Shown: piece after piece, positions 1 to 8,755 of the stretch
Layout: each line of letters begins with the position of its first letter
Numbering within the stretch: position 1 is the stretch's first letter
NCBI GenBank assembly: GCA_017542475.1
Contig: JAFXXD010000049.1
Coordinates: 1 to 54,804, forward strand
Length of the DNA: 54,804 bases
From: Ruminococcus sp.
Lineage (GTDB): Bacteria > Bacillota > Clostridia > Oscillospirales > Ruminococcaceae
Reading direction: 5' to 3'
The notes under the pieces: model-generated
Told to the model about the DNA's origin: nothing
The model's database searches: none
Seen by the model: only the letters and a program-made list of their open reading frames with translations
Position numbers and translations under genes: made by a program

Positions 1-915
1 AAATATTTCTTCGGTATGCTCCTGTGCCTGTTTGACCTGTTCGTGCCGATAAAATCGTTCTACGATCAGGAGGCAAGACTCACTGTCATGAGTGCTTGTA
101 TGGACAGGATAGAAGCACTCTTTGCAGAGAAAGAGCTTGAATATAACGGCACACAAACGCTGACAGACAGCAATGCACCGGAGATCGAATATCGGAATGT
201 GACCTTCGCCTACGATAAAAACGACATACTCAAAAACGTATCATTCAAAGCCGATAAAGGCACAATGACCGCACTGGTCGGACCGTCCGGCGGCGGCAAA
301 TCAACAATTGCAAGTCTGCTGACTCGGTTCTGGGATGTGAAAAGCGGCGAGATACTTCTGAGGGGTACGGATATCCGCAAAATTCCGCTTGCCGCACTCA
401 TGGACAATATCAGTATGGTGTTCCAGAGGGTATATCTGTTTCAGGATACAGTCTACAACAATATTGCCCTCGGCAGACCGGATGCAAGCCGTGAGGAGGT
501 CATGGAAGCTGCGAAAAAAGCACGGTGCTATGATTTCATTATGGAGCTGCCTGACGGCTTTGATACTGTGATCGGCGAGGGTGGTGCTTCGCTTTCGGGC
601 GGTCAGGCACAGCGGCTTTCAATTGCAAGATGTATTTTGAAAGATTCGCCCATTGTCATTCTTGACGAGGCGACTGCAAGCGTTGATGCTGACAATGAAA
701 GCTACATACAGCAGGCAATATCTGAGCTTTGCAAGGGTAAAACACTGTTAGTTATCGCACACAGGCTCAATACCATTGTCGGTGCGGACTGCATCTGCGT
801 CATCAAAGACGGACAAATTGCCGAATCGGGCAACCATAAGAGCCTTATGGATATTGGCGGTATCTATCATAATATGGTTACAAAACGTGCAGTCAGCTCG
901 GGCTGGAAAAATTAA
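1..915 (+). CDS. ABC transporter, fused permease/ATP-binding half (5' end outside window)
   Basis: The reading frame is open from base 1, so the N-terminus and most of the membrane domain lie upstream. What remains is the end of an exporter-type transmembrane domain followed by a complete nucleotide-binding domain: Walker A GPSGGGKST, signature LSGGQAQR, Walker B VILDEATASVD and the switch histidine in AHR. This layout is that of ABC half-transporters that work as dimers, a group that includes exporters and the importer-like IrtAB/YbtPQ siderophore proteins. It lies 18 bp upstream of an ECF S-component gene and is probably co-transcribed with it. A metallophore or peptide substrate is possible from context but not shown by the sequence. 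Confidence 0.9.
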   Translation, partial: KYFFGMLLCLFDLFVPIKSFYDQEARLTVMSACMDRIEALFAEKELEYNGTQTLTDSNAPEIEYRNVTFAYDKNDILKNVSFKADKGTMTALVGPSGGGKSTIASLLTRFWDVKSGEILLRGTDIRKIPLAALMDNISMVFQRVYLFQDTVYNNIALGRPDASREEVMEAAKKARCYDFIMELPDGFDTVIGEGGASLSGGQAQRLSIARCILKDSPIVILDEATASVDADNESYIQQAISELCKGKTLLVIAHRLNTIVGADCICVIKDGQIAESGNHKSLMDIGGIYHNMVTKRAVSSGWKN

Positions 916-933
916 ATCTGAAGGAGTATTATT

Positions 934-1518
934 ATGGAAAGAAAATTTGAGATCAAAGACCTTATCACGGCAGGTATTTTTACCGCATTGTATTTTGCAG
1001 TCACTTTTGCGGTTGCGTGTATCGGCTTTATCCCGATTGTTATGGTGTTTATGCCGTTGATCGGACCGATTTTTACCGGCATACCGCTTATGCTGTATTT
1101 TTCCAAGATCAAGCATTTTGGAATGATCACTATCACAAGCGTAATTATTGCGATCCTTATGTTTATCACAGGACATCCTTACCCTATCTTTATTTTCTGT
1201 ATCGGCGCAGGACTTCTTACGGAGCTTGTGCTGAAAGCTGGGGATTACCAGAGTATCAGGTCATGCGTTCTCGGTTCATCGACTTTCAGTCTCTGGATGC
1301 TCGGTATGGTGATCGCATTCTTCTTCGGATTCCGTGAATCATATCTCAATTCGCTCGTTGACGGATACGGTCAGGAATACGTCGATAAAATGTCGGAATA
1401 TACTCCGACATGGGTGTTTTTCACTATGATAGCTATGTGTATCGTCGGCGGACTGATCGGCGGTCTGCTTGGCGCAAAGGTACTCAAAAAGCACTTCCGT
1501 AAGGCAGGTATAGTCTGA
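934..1518 (+). CDS. ECF transporter S component, MptD/Trep_Strep-like
   Basis: A 194-residue, very hydrophobic integral membrane protein with about five to six membrane segments. Its opening (KDLITAGIFTALYF) and its end (LLGAKVLKKHFRKAGIV) fit the Trep_Strep family of putative ECF substrate-binding subunits, which sit next to their own T and A genes. An AAGGAG ribosome binding site precedes the ATG. The stop codon overlaps the start of the T component (TGATG). The S component sets the substrate, which is unknown for this family. Confidence 0.85.
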   Translation: MERKFEIKDLITAGIFTALYFAVTFAVACIGFIPIVMVFMPLIGPIFTGIPLMLYFSKIKHFGMITITSVIIAILMFITGHPYPIFIFCIGAGLLTELVLKAGDYQSIRSCVLGSSTFSLWMLGMVIAFFFGFRESYLNSLVDGYGQEYVDKMSEYTPTWVFFTMIAMCIVGGLIGGLLGAKVLKKHFRKAGIV

Positions 1519-2237
1519 TGGAGCTTGGACTTTCATCAACTTCGGACAATAGCGTACAGAAACTCGATCCGAGAACAAAACTTTGTCTGCTGATAGCGAT
1601 CAGTCTTATTATGGTCGGGGGAAAAACAGTCGGCGTGGAATACATTCTGAGGGTGATATGTGCAGCAATTCCATTTGTGCTTCTTCTGACAGTCAGGCAC
1701 ATAAAATCAGCATTGATATATGTCATGCTTCTCGGATTATCTGTATTTTGTGAAGGCAGTGTGATTCCAAATATCAGCGGAGCGCCTAATCTGATACTGA
1801 TGATATTATGCGGTATCATATCAAGGTTTGTTCCCGGATATATGATGGGCTGGTACACTGTCCGTTCCACCTCTGTCAGCGAGTTTATGACTGCAATGGA
1901 CAGGATGCGTGTTCCATATTTTATAACGATACCGTTTTCTGTAATGTTCCGTTATTTTCCAACACTGGGCGAGGAATACCGCAGTATACACGATGCCATG
2001 AAAATGCGCGAGATCGGGCAAAGCGTGAAGAATCCGTTTATATACATCGAATATGTGCTTGTACCGATCATGATGTCAACTGTACGAATTGCGGACGAGC
2101 TTTCTGCTGCATCGCTTACAAAGGGACTGTGTGCAGGCGGAAAGCGAACACATATCTGTCAAATCAGCATCAAGTTTTATGATTGGTTGCTTATGCTCGG
2201 TTCATTGGTTATGATCGTTTTATTTTTCGTATTTTAG
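1518..2237 (+). CDS. ECF transporter T component (CbiQ-type transmembrane protein)
   Basis: A 239-residue membrane protein of the CbiQ/EcfT type. It begins with the family-typical DPRTKL stretch near residue 16 and has the cytoplasmic coupling helices near residues 155 to 205 (MKMREIG and TKGLCAGGKRT), where EcfT proteins carry Ala-Arg-Gly-like motifs that dock on the ATPases. It is translationally coupled to the S gene by a one-base overlap and is followed 9 bp later by its ATPase. This makes a dedicated (group I) ECF importer, separate from the general EcfA1A2T set at 45.6 to 48.4 kb. Confidence 0.88.
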   Translation: MELGLSSTSDNSVQKLDPRTKLCLLIAISLIMVGGKTVGVEYILRVICAAIPFVLLLTVRHIKSALIYVMLLGLSVFCEGSVIPNISGAPNLILMILCGIISRFVPGYMMGWYTVRSTSVSEFMTAMDRMRVPYFITIPFSVMFRYFPTLGEEYRSIHDAMKMREIGQSVKNPFIYIEYVLVPIMMSTVRIADELSAASLTKGLCAGGKRTHICQISIKFYDWLLMLGSLVMIVLFFVF

Positions 2238-2246
2238 GGTGAGAAC

Positions 2247-3743
2247 ATGATAGAATTTAAAAATGTGACATTTGCATACAGCTCAACAGATGCCGACGGC
2301 AGGGCAATCGAACAAGGAAGTATCAGCGGAATTGATCTTACGATACAGAACGGCGAGTTTGTCGTTCTAACAGGGGGCTCAGGCTGCGGAAAAACAACGA
2401 TTACAAGACTTATCAATGGACTCATTCCTCACTATTACAGCGGAACTTTGAATGGTGATGTGCTGATCGACGGAAAGAGCGTTCCCAACACTCCTATATT
2501 TGAAACTGCTAAAAAAGTCGGGAGTGTTTTTCAAAATCCTCGCTCGCAGTTCTTCAATGTCAACACAACGGACGAGATTGCATTCGCAGCTGAAAATCAG
2601 TGCATAGCACCAGAAAGAATACTATCGCATATAGCCGAAACAACAAGGAATATGCAGATAGAAAAGCTGCTTGACCGCAGCATATTCGAGCTTTCGGGTG
2701 GTGAAAAACAGATAATCGCCTGTGCAGGGATAAATGTGCTCTCCCCCGACATCGTCGTGCTAGACGAGCCTTCCTCGAACCTTGACAGCAGTGCGATAAT
2801 GAAGCTGAAATCCATTCTTGCAGACTGGAAGTCGCAGGGCAAGACGATCATTATTGCCGAACACAGGCTGTATTTCCTGCGCGAGCTTGCAGACAGAATG
2901 TTGATACTCGAAGGCGGAAGAATCACAAAAGAACTGCAAGCCGACGAAGTAAATAAGCTGACCTTTGCCGATACTGAGAGAATGGGCATACGTCCGCTTT
3001 CGCTTGAGGATATCAGCTTTTCACGTGAAAGCTCTTCAAATCATAATGAAATGCTCACACTTGAAAGCTTCATATTCACCTACAAGGACGGAAAGCACGG
3101 TATCAATATCCCGAAGCTGGAGCTGCCGACAAATAGTGTTATCGCTATCATCGGTCACAACGGTGCAGGAAAGAGCACGCTTGCGAGAAATATCTGCGGA
3201 CTTGAAAAGAAATGCAAGGGGACTCTCACTCTGAACGGTAAAAAGCTGAAAGCAAAAGACCGGTTGCATTACTGCTATATGATCATGCAGGACGTGAACC
3301 ACCAGCTTTTCACCGAGAGCGTTCGTGATGAAGTAATGCTGAGCATGACAGATAAGTCCATGCCCGATGAACAGAAGGCTCAAAAAGCCGATGAGATACT
3401 TACACAGCTTGATCTTATCGAATATGCAGATACGCACCCTATGGCACTTTCAGGAGGACAGAAACAGCGCACGGCAATCGCTTCGGGTATCGCTTCAAGT
3501 AAGCCGATAATCATATTTGACGAACCGACCAGCGGACTTGACCTTGCTCACATGAAGCAGGTAGCAGTCGAGATATTGAAGCTGCGTGACATGGGCAAGA
3601 CTGTCTTTATCGTGACGCACGACCTAGAATTAATACTGTCCTGCTGCGACCATATCGTAAGATTGGAAAAAGGAGAAGCAGCTGAGAATTATAAGCTGTA
3701 TAAAGACATTGCCGCACGATTGCGTCAGTTCTTCGCCAACTGA
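2247..3743 (+). CDS. ECF transporter double ATPase (two ABC domains in one chain)
   Basis: A 498-residue protein with two complete ABC ATPase domains. Domain 1 has Walker A GGSGCGKTT, signature LSGGEKQ and Walker B VVLDEPSSNLD. Domain 2, from about residue 265, has [17 protein letters not shown] and IIFDEPTSGLD. The fusion replaces the usual separate EcfA1 and EcfA2. The ribosome binding site is GGTGAG just before the ATG. With the two genes upstream it completes an S-T-A importer, and a strong hairpin terminator follows. Confidence 0.92.
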   Translation: MIEFKNVTFAYSSTDADGRAIEQGSISGIDLTIQNGEFVVLTGGSGCGKTTITRLINGLIPHYYSGTLNGDVLIDGKSVPNTPIFETAKKVGSVFQNPRSQFFNVNTTDEIAFAAENQCIAPERILSHIAETTRNMQIEKLLDRSIFELSGGEKQIIACAGINVLSPDIVVLDEPSSNLDSSAIMKLKSILADWKSQGKTIIIAEHRLYFLRELADRMLILEGGRITKELQADEVNKLTFADTERMGIRPLSLEDISFSRESSSNHNEMLTLESFIFTYKDGKHGINIPKLELPTNSVIAIIGHNGAGKSTLARNICGLEKKCKGTLTLNGKKLKAKDRLHYCYMIMQDVNHQLFTESVRDEVMLSMTDKSMPDEQKAQKADEILTQLDLIEYADTHPMALSGGQKQRTAIASGIASSKPIIIFDEPTSGLDLAHMKQVAVEILKLRDMGKTVFIVTHDLELILSCCDHIVRLEKGEAAENYKLYKDIAARLRQFFAN

Positions 3744-3765
3744 TATATATTTCATACAGAAGTAA

Positions 3766-3806
3766 AAGCAGAAAGCCGTTCATAATTGGACGGCTTTTTT
3801 CTGCTA
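3766..3806 (+). terminator. Intrinsic terminator after the ECF operon
   Basis: AGCAGAAAGCCGT and ACGGCTTTTTTCTGCT form a stem around a loop of about ten bases, with a run of T inside the 3' arm. It lies 25 bp after the double-ATPase stop codon. The arms are complementary enough to work in both directions, but only the + strand has a gene ending here. Confidence 0.8.
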
Positions 3807-3866
3807 ACATCTTGAAATATATGTTAGCATATGCTATAATATAATCATGAGTTTGTCTATGCTAAC
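3803..3866 (+). promoter_or_regulatory. Promoter with overlapping palindromic operator candidate
   Basis: TTGAAA (3812-3817), a 17-bp spacer and TATAAT (3835-3840) make a near-consensus sigma-A promoter. The perfect 12-bp palindrome TAGCATATGCTA (3825-3836) overlaps the -10 box. GCTAACAT (3803-3810) and ATGTTAGC (3821-3828) flank the -35 box as an inverted repeat, and another ATGCTAAC occurs at 3859-3866. The expected transcription start, near 3847, falls on an ATG, which argues that this ATG is not the start of the next gene. A dimeric repressor of TetR or MarR type is a reasonable guess for the binder. Confidence 0.7.
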
Positions 3867-3891
3867 TATATTGCGGCTGGAGGTCATAGTA

Positions 3892-4512
3892 TTGAAAAAG
3901 GTACGTTCGTTATCAAAAGAGAAAATAGATGAGATCTCTGCCCTGATCGGTGCGTCGTTCTGGGATTATCCCTATGAACCCGGCGAAGGCGGATTAAAGC
4001 CGTTCTTTCCCTCGAAGGCGGCAATGACGGAATATATGAAGTCATTTGTCATCGCAGGCATGGAAAGCGGAACTTTTTACAGTACAGATTATGGCGAAGG
4101 ATACATCCTCATCACCGACACGAAGGGCAATCACCCGGGATTTCGGAGCATCGTAAAAATGGCAAGACGTATGAAAAATGCCCTTGGCGGTTGGAGTAAA
4201 CTTTTCTCATTCTTGAAACAGGCAAACAGTGGTTGCGATAAAAAGCCTCTTGAGATCCAGATGAAAAAGCAGAAAAAGCCTTACGTCAAGGTTGAGATGC
4301 TCGTAGTAACGGAGCAATATCAGGGACAAGGATATATGCGTAGGCTAATGGAGTTTGCTTATAAAATGGCAGACAAAAACAGTTGCCCATGCATACTGGA
4401 TACCGATGCGAAGGGTAAATGTGATCGTTATATGCATCTTGGAATGAAGCTAGTTCAGACTCGGACAGCGGCAAACTGCAAGATATATGACCTGATGTAC
4501 AGCAAATCCTAA
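3892..4512 (+). CDS. GNAT-family N-acetyltransferase
   Basis: About 206 residues. The C-terminal half carries the acetyl-CoA binding segment of the GNAT fold (VVTEQYQGQGYMRRLMEFA) followed by the typical late strand with GMKLVQTRT. I chose the TTG at 3892 because GGAGG lies 8 bp before it and the promoter places transcription start at about 3847; an ATG at 3847 is in frame but would leave no leader. The substrate is not evident. It is followed 17 bp later by an ABC ATPase, so the two may share a transcript. Confidence 0.8.
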   Translation: MKKVRSLSKEKIDEISALIGASFWDYPYEPGEGGLKPFFPSKAAMTEYMKSFVIAGMESGTFYSTDYGEGYILITDTKGNHPGFRSIVKMARRMKNALGGWSKLFSFLKQANSGCDKKPLEIQMKKQKKPYVKVEMLVVTEQYQGQGYMRRLMEFAYKMADKNSCPCILDTDAKGKCDRYMHLGMKLVQTRTAANCKIYDLMYSKS

Positions 4513-4529
4513 GAGAAAGAGGTTTAAAT

Positions 4530-5228
4530 ATGTTTATTGAGATCAAAAACGCAAAAAAGCAGTACGGTACGGGAGAAGCCGCCGTATACGCCCTTGACGG
4601 AGTCGATCTTTCGCTCGAAAAGGGAAAGGTCTACGTCATTCTCGGACCGTCAGGCTCGGGAAAATCCACTCTTCTGAATATGATAGGCGGTCTGGACAGC
4701 CTTGATTCAGGTGAGCTTATCATTGACGGCAGAGATATTTCCAATGCTGATAAAAAAGAACTTACTTTATATCGTCAGGAGGACGTGGGATTTGTATTCC
4801 AGTTCTACAACCTTATCCCCGACCTGTCAGTCGAGGAAAACATCGAGGTCGTGGCAGATATATCCAAGTCTCCGCTTGATATAGACGAAGTGCTCAAAGC
4901 ACTTGATATTGAGAAATACCGCAAGCGCTTTCCCAAGGAATTATCAGGTGGTCAGCAGCAGAGAGTTGCAATTGGCAGAGCAATGATAAAAAATCCAAAG
5001 CTCCTTTTATGCGACGAACTTACAGGCGCACTTGATACGAAGTCCTCTCTTGCCGTGTTGAAATTCGTGGAGAAGATCAATAAGAGCTACGGTACTACAA
5101 TTATTATCATCACTCATAACGAAGCTATTGCGGATATGGCGGACAGCGTTATCAAGATACGTGACGGTAAGATTGCCAAGATAAAGCAGAACATACAGAA
5201 AAAAGCGGCCGCTGAACTGGAACTGTAA
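4530..5228 (+). CDS. ABC transporter ATP-binding protein, LolD/MacB type
   Basis: 232 residues with Walker A GPSGSGKST, Q-loop QFYNL, signature LSGGQQQR, Walker B LLLCDELTGALD and the switch histidine in THN. The LTGALD form is typical of ATPases that pair with FtsX-like permeases in lipoprotein or antimicrobial-peptide export and in mechanotransmission. The ribosome binding site is AGAGG before the ATG at 4530. Its partner permease follows 11 bp downstream but is truncated, so the transporter is probably not functional as it stands. Confidence 0.9.
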   Translation: MFIEIKNAKKQYGTGEAAVYALDGVDLSLEKGKVYVILGPSGSGKSTLLNMIGGLDSLDSGELIIDGRDISNADKKELTLYRQEDVGFVFQFYNLIPDLSVEENIEVVADISKSPLDIDEVLKALDIEKYRKRFPKELSGGQQQRVAIGRAMIKNPKLLLCDELTGALDTKSSLAVLKFVEKINKSYGTTIIIITHNEAIADMADSVIKIRDGKIAKIKQNIQKKAAAELEL

Positions 5229-5239
5229 GGCGGTGTGGC

Positions 5240-6922
5240 ATGAAGTTAAATAAAAGGTATGCAAGGAGCATACGCTCAAATCTTTCGTTTTATGTGTCGG
5301 CTTCTGTCCTGACAATGGTGGGACTTCTGCTGTTTTTTCTGTTCTATGTTGCAGGTACGGGTATCGGAGAATACGGCGACAAATTCTTTTCGCGCAATCA
5401 CCGTGAGGATGCGAGCTTTACGGTCATGAACGAGATAAGCGGGGACGAACTCGACGAGCTCGAAAGGAAGTACGACGTTCAGCTTGAAAAGGAACGTTGT
5501 GTCAACACGGAAGAAAATGACGGCAAGCACGTTCGCGTGTTCAGGGCTAATAAGGATATCGACCTCTATGAGCTTATAGAGGGAACTGCTCCGAAGGCAG
5601 ACGACGAGGCTGTTATTTCCGCAGGATACGCTGAGAATAACGACATACATATCGGTGACAAGGTGACGATAGGCGGCAGAGAGTACAAGGTCACAGGCTG
5701 GTTCCTGCGTCCCGATTATCTGTATATGCTGGAGAATATCACTGACGATTATAAGAATATAACCACGTTTTTTCTTGCGTCGCTGACTGACGAGGCTTTT
5801 GACAAGGCATTTGAGCAGCCTTCCACAGCCTATAAGGTCATATATAATGACACTGCAAATGAAAAGGACTTCCGTCTTGAGGTCAATGAGAAGCATTACA
5901 CGCTTTCCTATCTTTCTGCCGACGAGAATACAAGAATAACTTTTGTTCATGAACAGGCGGATATGTTCATTCTATGCGCATGGCTCATGCTTGTATTGCT
6001 GCCCTTCGTTACGGTTGCCCTCATCAGTATAATTATCGGCAGAAAAATACGCAGTGAACAGAAGATAATCGGCACGCTTTCCGCACAGGGCTACAAGCGC
6101 TCAACGCTTATGCTGCATTACAGCCTGCTTGCTGTCATACCTGGACTTGCAGGCGGATTGCTCATGGCGGCGGCATCAGTGCTGCTTTCCGATTGGTTCG
6201 GAGGGATAGGGCTTGCCGACTATGAACCGATGCAGCCGAAGTTCAGGCTGCCGATACTTATCGCGCTTGCAGGTATTATTATCCCTACATTCATCTATTT
6301 TATTGCAGCACTCCTCAAGGTGAAAAAGTTGCTGAAGCATGATACTGTGGAGCTTCTCAGCGGCTCGGTCGGAACGCAGTCGAAAACTCACAGAATGCTG
6401 AGAGATACGAAAATAAAGGTTCGCAGAAAATTTGCTATACGTTCTGTGCTCGGAAGTCCCGGACGCAGCTTTGTAGTGTTCTTAGGCGTATTCCTCGGTG
6501 CCATGATAGTTTCGTTCAGCTATATATTTATCGACTCAGTAAAAGCAGTAGGTTCTCAGGCAATGGACGAGTTCGGCACGTTCAAGTACGAATACATTCT
6601 TAATACGATGCAGGACGATGAAACTGAAAATGCTGATGCGGTAATGGTCGTTCCATACGAAAATACGAGCGGTAAGCGCTTCTCGCTTATGGGCGTTGAT
6701 ACGGACTGTCAGCGCTGGAATCTTACGGACAGAGATACAGGCGCTCGTGCTGATATTGAGGACGGCTGGTATATGAGCTCTCTTTGCGCAAAGATGTTCG
6801 GCGTCAGAGCGGGAGACGAATTCACTTTCCGCAGCATTGCAAGCCTTGAAGTGTACACTGTCAAAATAAAGGGCATTATCAAAAACGGATATCAGAGCTA
6901 TATCAGATCACAGCCGGATTGA
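5240..6922 (+). pseudogene. FtsX-like ABC permease, C-terminally truncated
   Basis: 560 codons are left of a permease whose relatives are usually about 770 residues or longer. Visible parts are a first membrane helix (residues 15 to 40), an ectodomain, three helices of the first FtsX module (about 239-268, 297-320, 337-360), then the helix that opens the second module (about 410-430) and part of its ectodomain. The closing three helices are absent. The frame ends at a TGA created by a junction near 6,895 to 6,920, beyond which the DNA codes in another frame for the tail of an ECF S component. It follows its ATPase by 11 bp. A deletion best explains this; a sequence assembly error at the same spot is the alternative. 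Confidence 0.75.
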
Positions 6923-7347
6923 TTGTAACAGGCGTTGCAGCAAAAGCCTTTGATAAGATCAGAGCATTTGGAGTTGCCTGCTGTCTGTCGCTGGGAATGC
7001 TTGTTGCTTTCTTTGCGATGCAGGATGCAAATCTGTGGCATTGTTTGCCGGTTATCATCATCGCAGTGCTTGCCGAAATCGTTCGCTTGGCATTTAAGTA
7101 TAACACAACGGGCGATTTGATAGCTTCTGTAATCATGTCGTTTTCAACATTTGGATACTACGGACAGATATGGTTCAACCGTGATTACACCTATGAGTGT
7201 GCTGTTGAGGAAATGCCTGCCGGATATGCGGACACTCTTATGAACTGCAGCCCCTCTTGGGCGTTTCCACTTGTTATAATTATCGGAATAGTGCTTGCAG
7301 TGGTGAATTATAATATAACGAAAAAGCTGTTCAGATTTGAACAGTAA
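6919..7347 (+). pseudogene. ECF S component remnant (MptD/Trep_Strep-like), N-terminus missing
   Basis: 142 codons open from a TTG; the same frame continues back past 6,895 (LYQITAG), still without a ribosome binding site. The segment matches the C-terminal two thirds of the S component at 934-1518 in layout: a hydrophobic stretch, a VIMSFSTFGYYGQIW helix, the extracytoplasmic EEMPAGYADTLMNCSPSW segment (compare DKMSEYTPTW) and a final helix ending in a Lys/Phe tail. About 70 N-terminal residues are gone. It is separated by 13 bp from a methyltransferase, which suggests the original operon order was S component then methyltransferase. Confidence 0.65.
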
Positions 7348-7360
7348 TAAGGAGCAGAGT

Positions 7361-7957
7361 ATGAGTTTTACGGACAATTTTGGAAATCCAAAAGGGCTTC
7401 TCGGACGAATGATGCTTGTCAGTATGGACAGGGAACATCTTCCGATGTCGCAATGGGCGCTGGGTCAGATCAGGATTCCAGAGAATGGCAAGGTCGCTGA
7501 TTTAGGATGCGGTGGAGGATACAATATCAAACGTATGCTGGAAAAGAGTGCTAAGGCGAAATTCGTTGGACTGGATATTTCTGATGAAAGCGTGAAAAAG
7601 GCTCAGAAGGTCAATAAAGATGAGCTTGGCAGGCGTGTAAAGGTCATCAAGGGTAGTGCCGAAAAGCTGCCGTTCAAGGATAACAGTATCGACCTTATCA
7701 CAGCCTTTGAGACCGTTTTCTTCTGGAAAAATCCTGATAAAGCATTCAGAGAGATTTATCGTTCGCTTGTAAAGGAAGGCAGCTTTGCGGTCATCAATAA
7801 TTACGGCGATCCAAATGTGGATTGGGAGAGGAAAGTTCCATGCATGACCAGATACACGGCAGAACAGATAGTTGAAATGCTTAAAGCGGCAGGATTTACT
7901 GAAATATCAGTAAATAAAAAGGAGAATCTGTTTTTAGTTATGGGATATAAACGATAA
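7361..7957 (+). CDS. Class I SAM-dependent methyltransferase (1 of 4)
   Basis: 198 residues with a Rossmann methyltransferase core: motif I VADLGCGGGYN (about 45-55), the acidic SAM ribose site GLDIS, and the post-motif segment LPFKDNSIDLITAFETV. I chose the ATG at 7361 because AAGGAG lies just before it; an in-frame ATG 24 bp upstream has no such site. Its N-terminus (NPKGLLGRMMLVSM) is closely echoed by the fourth methyltransferase at 10,890, so those two are paralogues. The substrate is unknown; a small molecule is likelier than RNA for this UbiE-like group. Confidence 0.85.
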   Translation: MSFTDNFGNPKGLLGRMMLVSMDREHLPMSQWALGQIRIPENGKVADLGCGGGYNIKRMLEKSAKAKFVGLDISDESVKKAQKVNKDELGRRVKVIKGSAEKLPFKDNSIDLITAFETVFFWKNPDKAFREIYRSLVKEGSFAVINNYGDPNVDWERKVPCMTRYTAEQIVEMLKAAGFTEISVNKKENLFLVMGYKR

Positions 7958-7969
7958 AGGAGTGGCATT

Positions 7970-8755
7970 ATGAGTGCGAATTACAAGAACTGGGTACCCA
8001 ACGGAATGATAACGGCATTGACCGCAGGAACAGCAATTCTCGGTGCAGGAACAGCAGCACTGGTGTGTGCAAATATGAATCCGAAACTGAAAATGGCAGT
8101 TGTCGGAACGACATGCGCAGGAACGCTTTTTTGCGGTGCAATGGCTACCTGGAGCATTTATGCACACGGTAAATTTTCTTATGGTGGCAAGCGTAAGCTT
8201 TCAAAAGAAATCGTTGAAGGTACTGCCAAATATGTCACGCTGCCTGAAGGAGGTATCGGACTTGACGTAGGTTGCGGAAGCGGTGCGCTGACCATTGCTT
8301 GTGCAAAGGAGAATCCTCAGGGCAGAATGATCGGTATTGACCGGTGGGGCAAGGAATATGCATCATTCAGTCAGCAGCTTTGCGAGGATAATTCTGATGC
8401 AGAGGGCGTTCAGAATACGGAATTCCATCAGGGCGATGCCTGCAAGCTCGATTATCCTGATGAGTATTTTGACGCAGTGACAAGCAATTATGTTTATCAC
8501 AATATTACAGGTGTAAACAAACAGGAGCTTCTGCGTGAAACGCTGCGTGTACTGAAAAAAGGCGGCACATTCGCCATTCATGATATTATGTCAAAGGCAC
8601 GCTACGGCGATATGCAGCAGTTTGTCAATGAGCTGTATAACAAGGGCTATGAAGTCGTTGAGCTGATCGACACGACAAACGGTATGTTAATGTCAAAGGG
8701 CGAAGCCACTATCCTCGGACTAAGCGGTTCGTCACTACTTGTGGGCAGAAAATGA
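7970..8755 (+). CDS. Class I SAM-dependent methyltransferase with N-terminal membrane anchor (2 of 4)
   Basis: 261 residues. Two hydrophobic segments (about 13-33 and 41-63) come first, then a methyltransferase domain with motif I GLDVGCGSGALTIA and the GIDRWG acidic loop. The membrane anchor is unusual for this enzyme class and would hold the active site at the inner face of the membrane, near the transporters encoded around it. An AAAGGAG site precedes the ATG. The stop overlaps the start of the ZIP transporter gene by four bases, so the two are translationally coupled. Confidence 0.85.
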   Translation: MSANYKNWVPNGMITALTAGTAILGAGTAALVCANMNPKLKMAVVGTTCAGTLFCGAMATWSIYAHGKFSYGGKRKLSKEIVEGTAKYVTLPEGGIGLDVGCGSGALTIACAKENPQGRMIGIDRWGKEYASFSQQLCEDNSDAEGVQNTEFHQGDACKLDYPDEYFDAVTSNYVYHNITGVNKQELLRETLRVLKKGGTFAIHDIMSKARYGDMQQFVNELYNKGYEVVELIDTTNGMLMSKGEATILGLSGSSLLVGRK

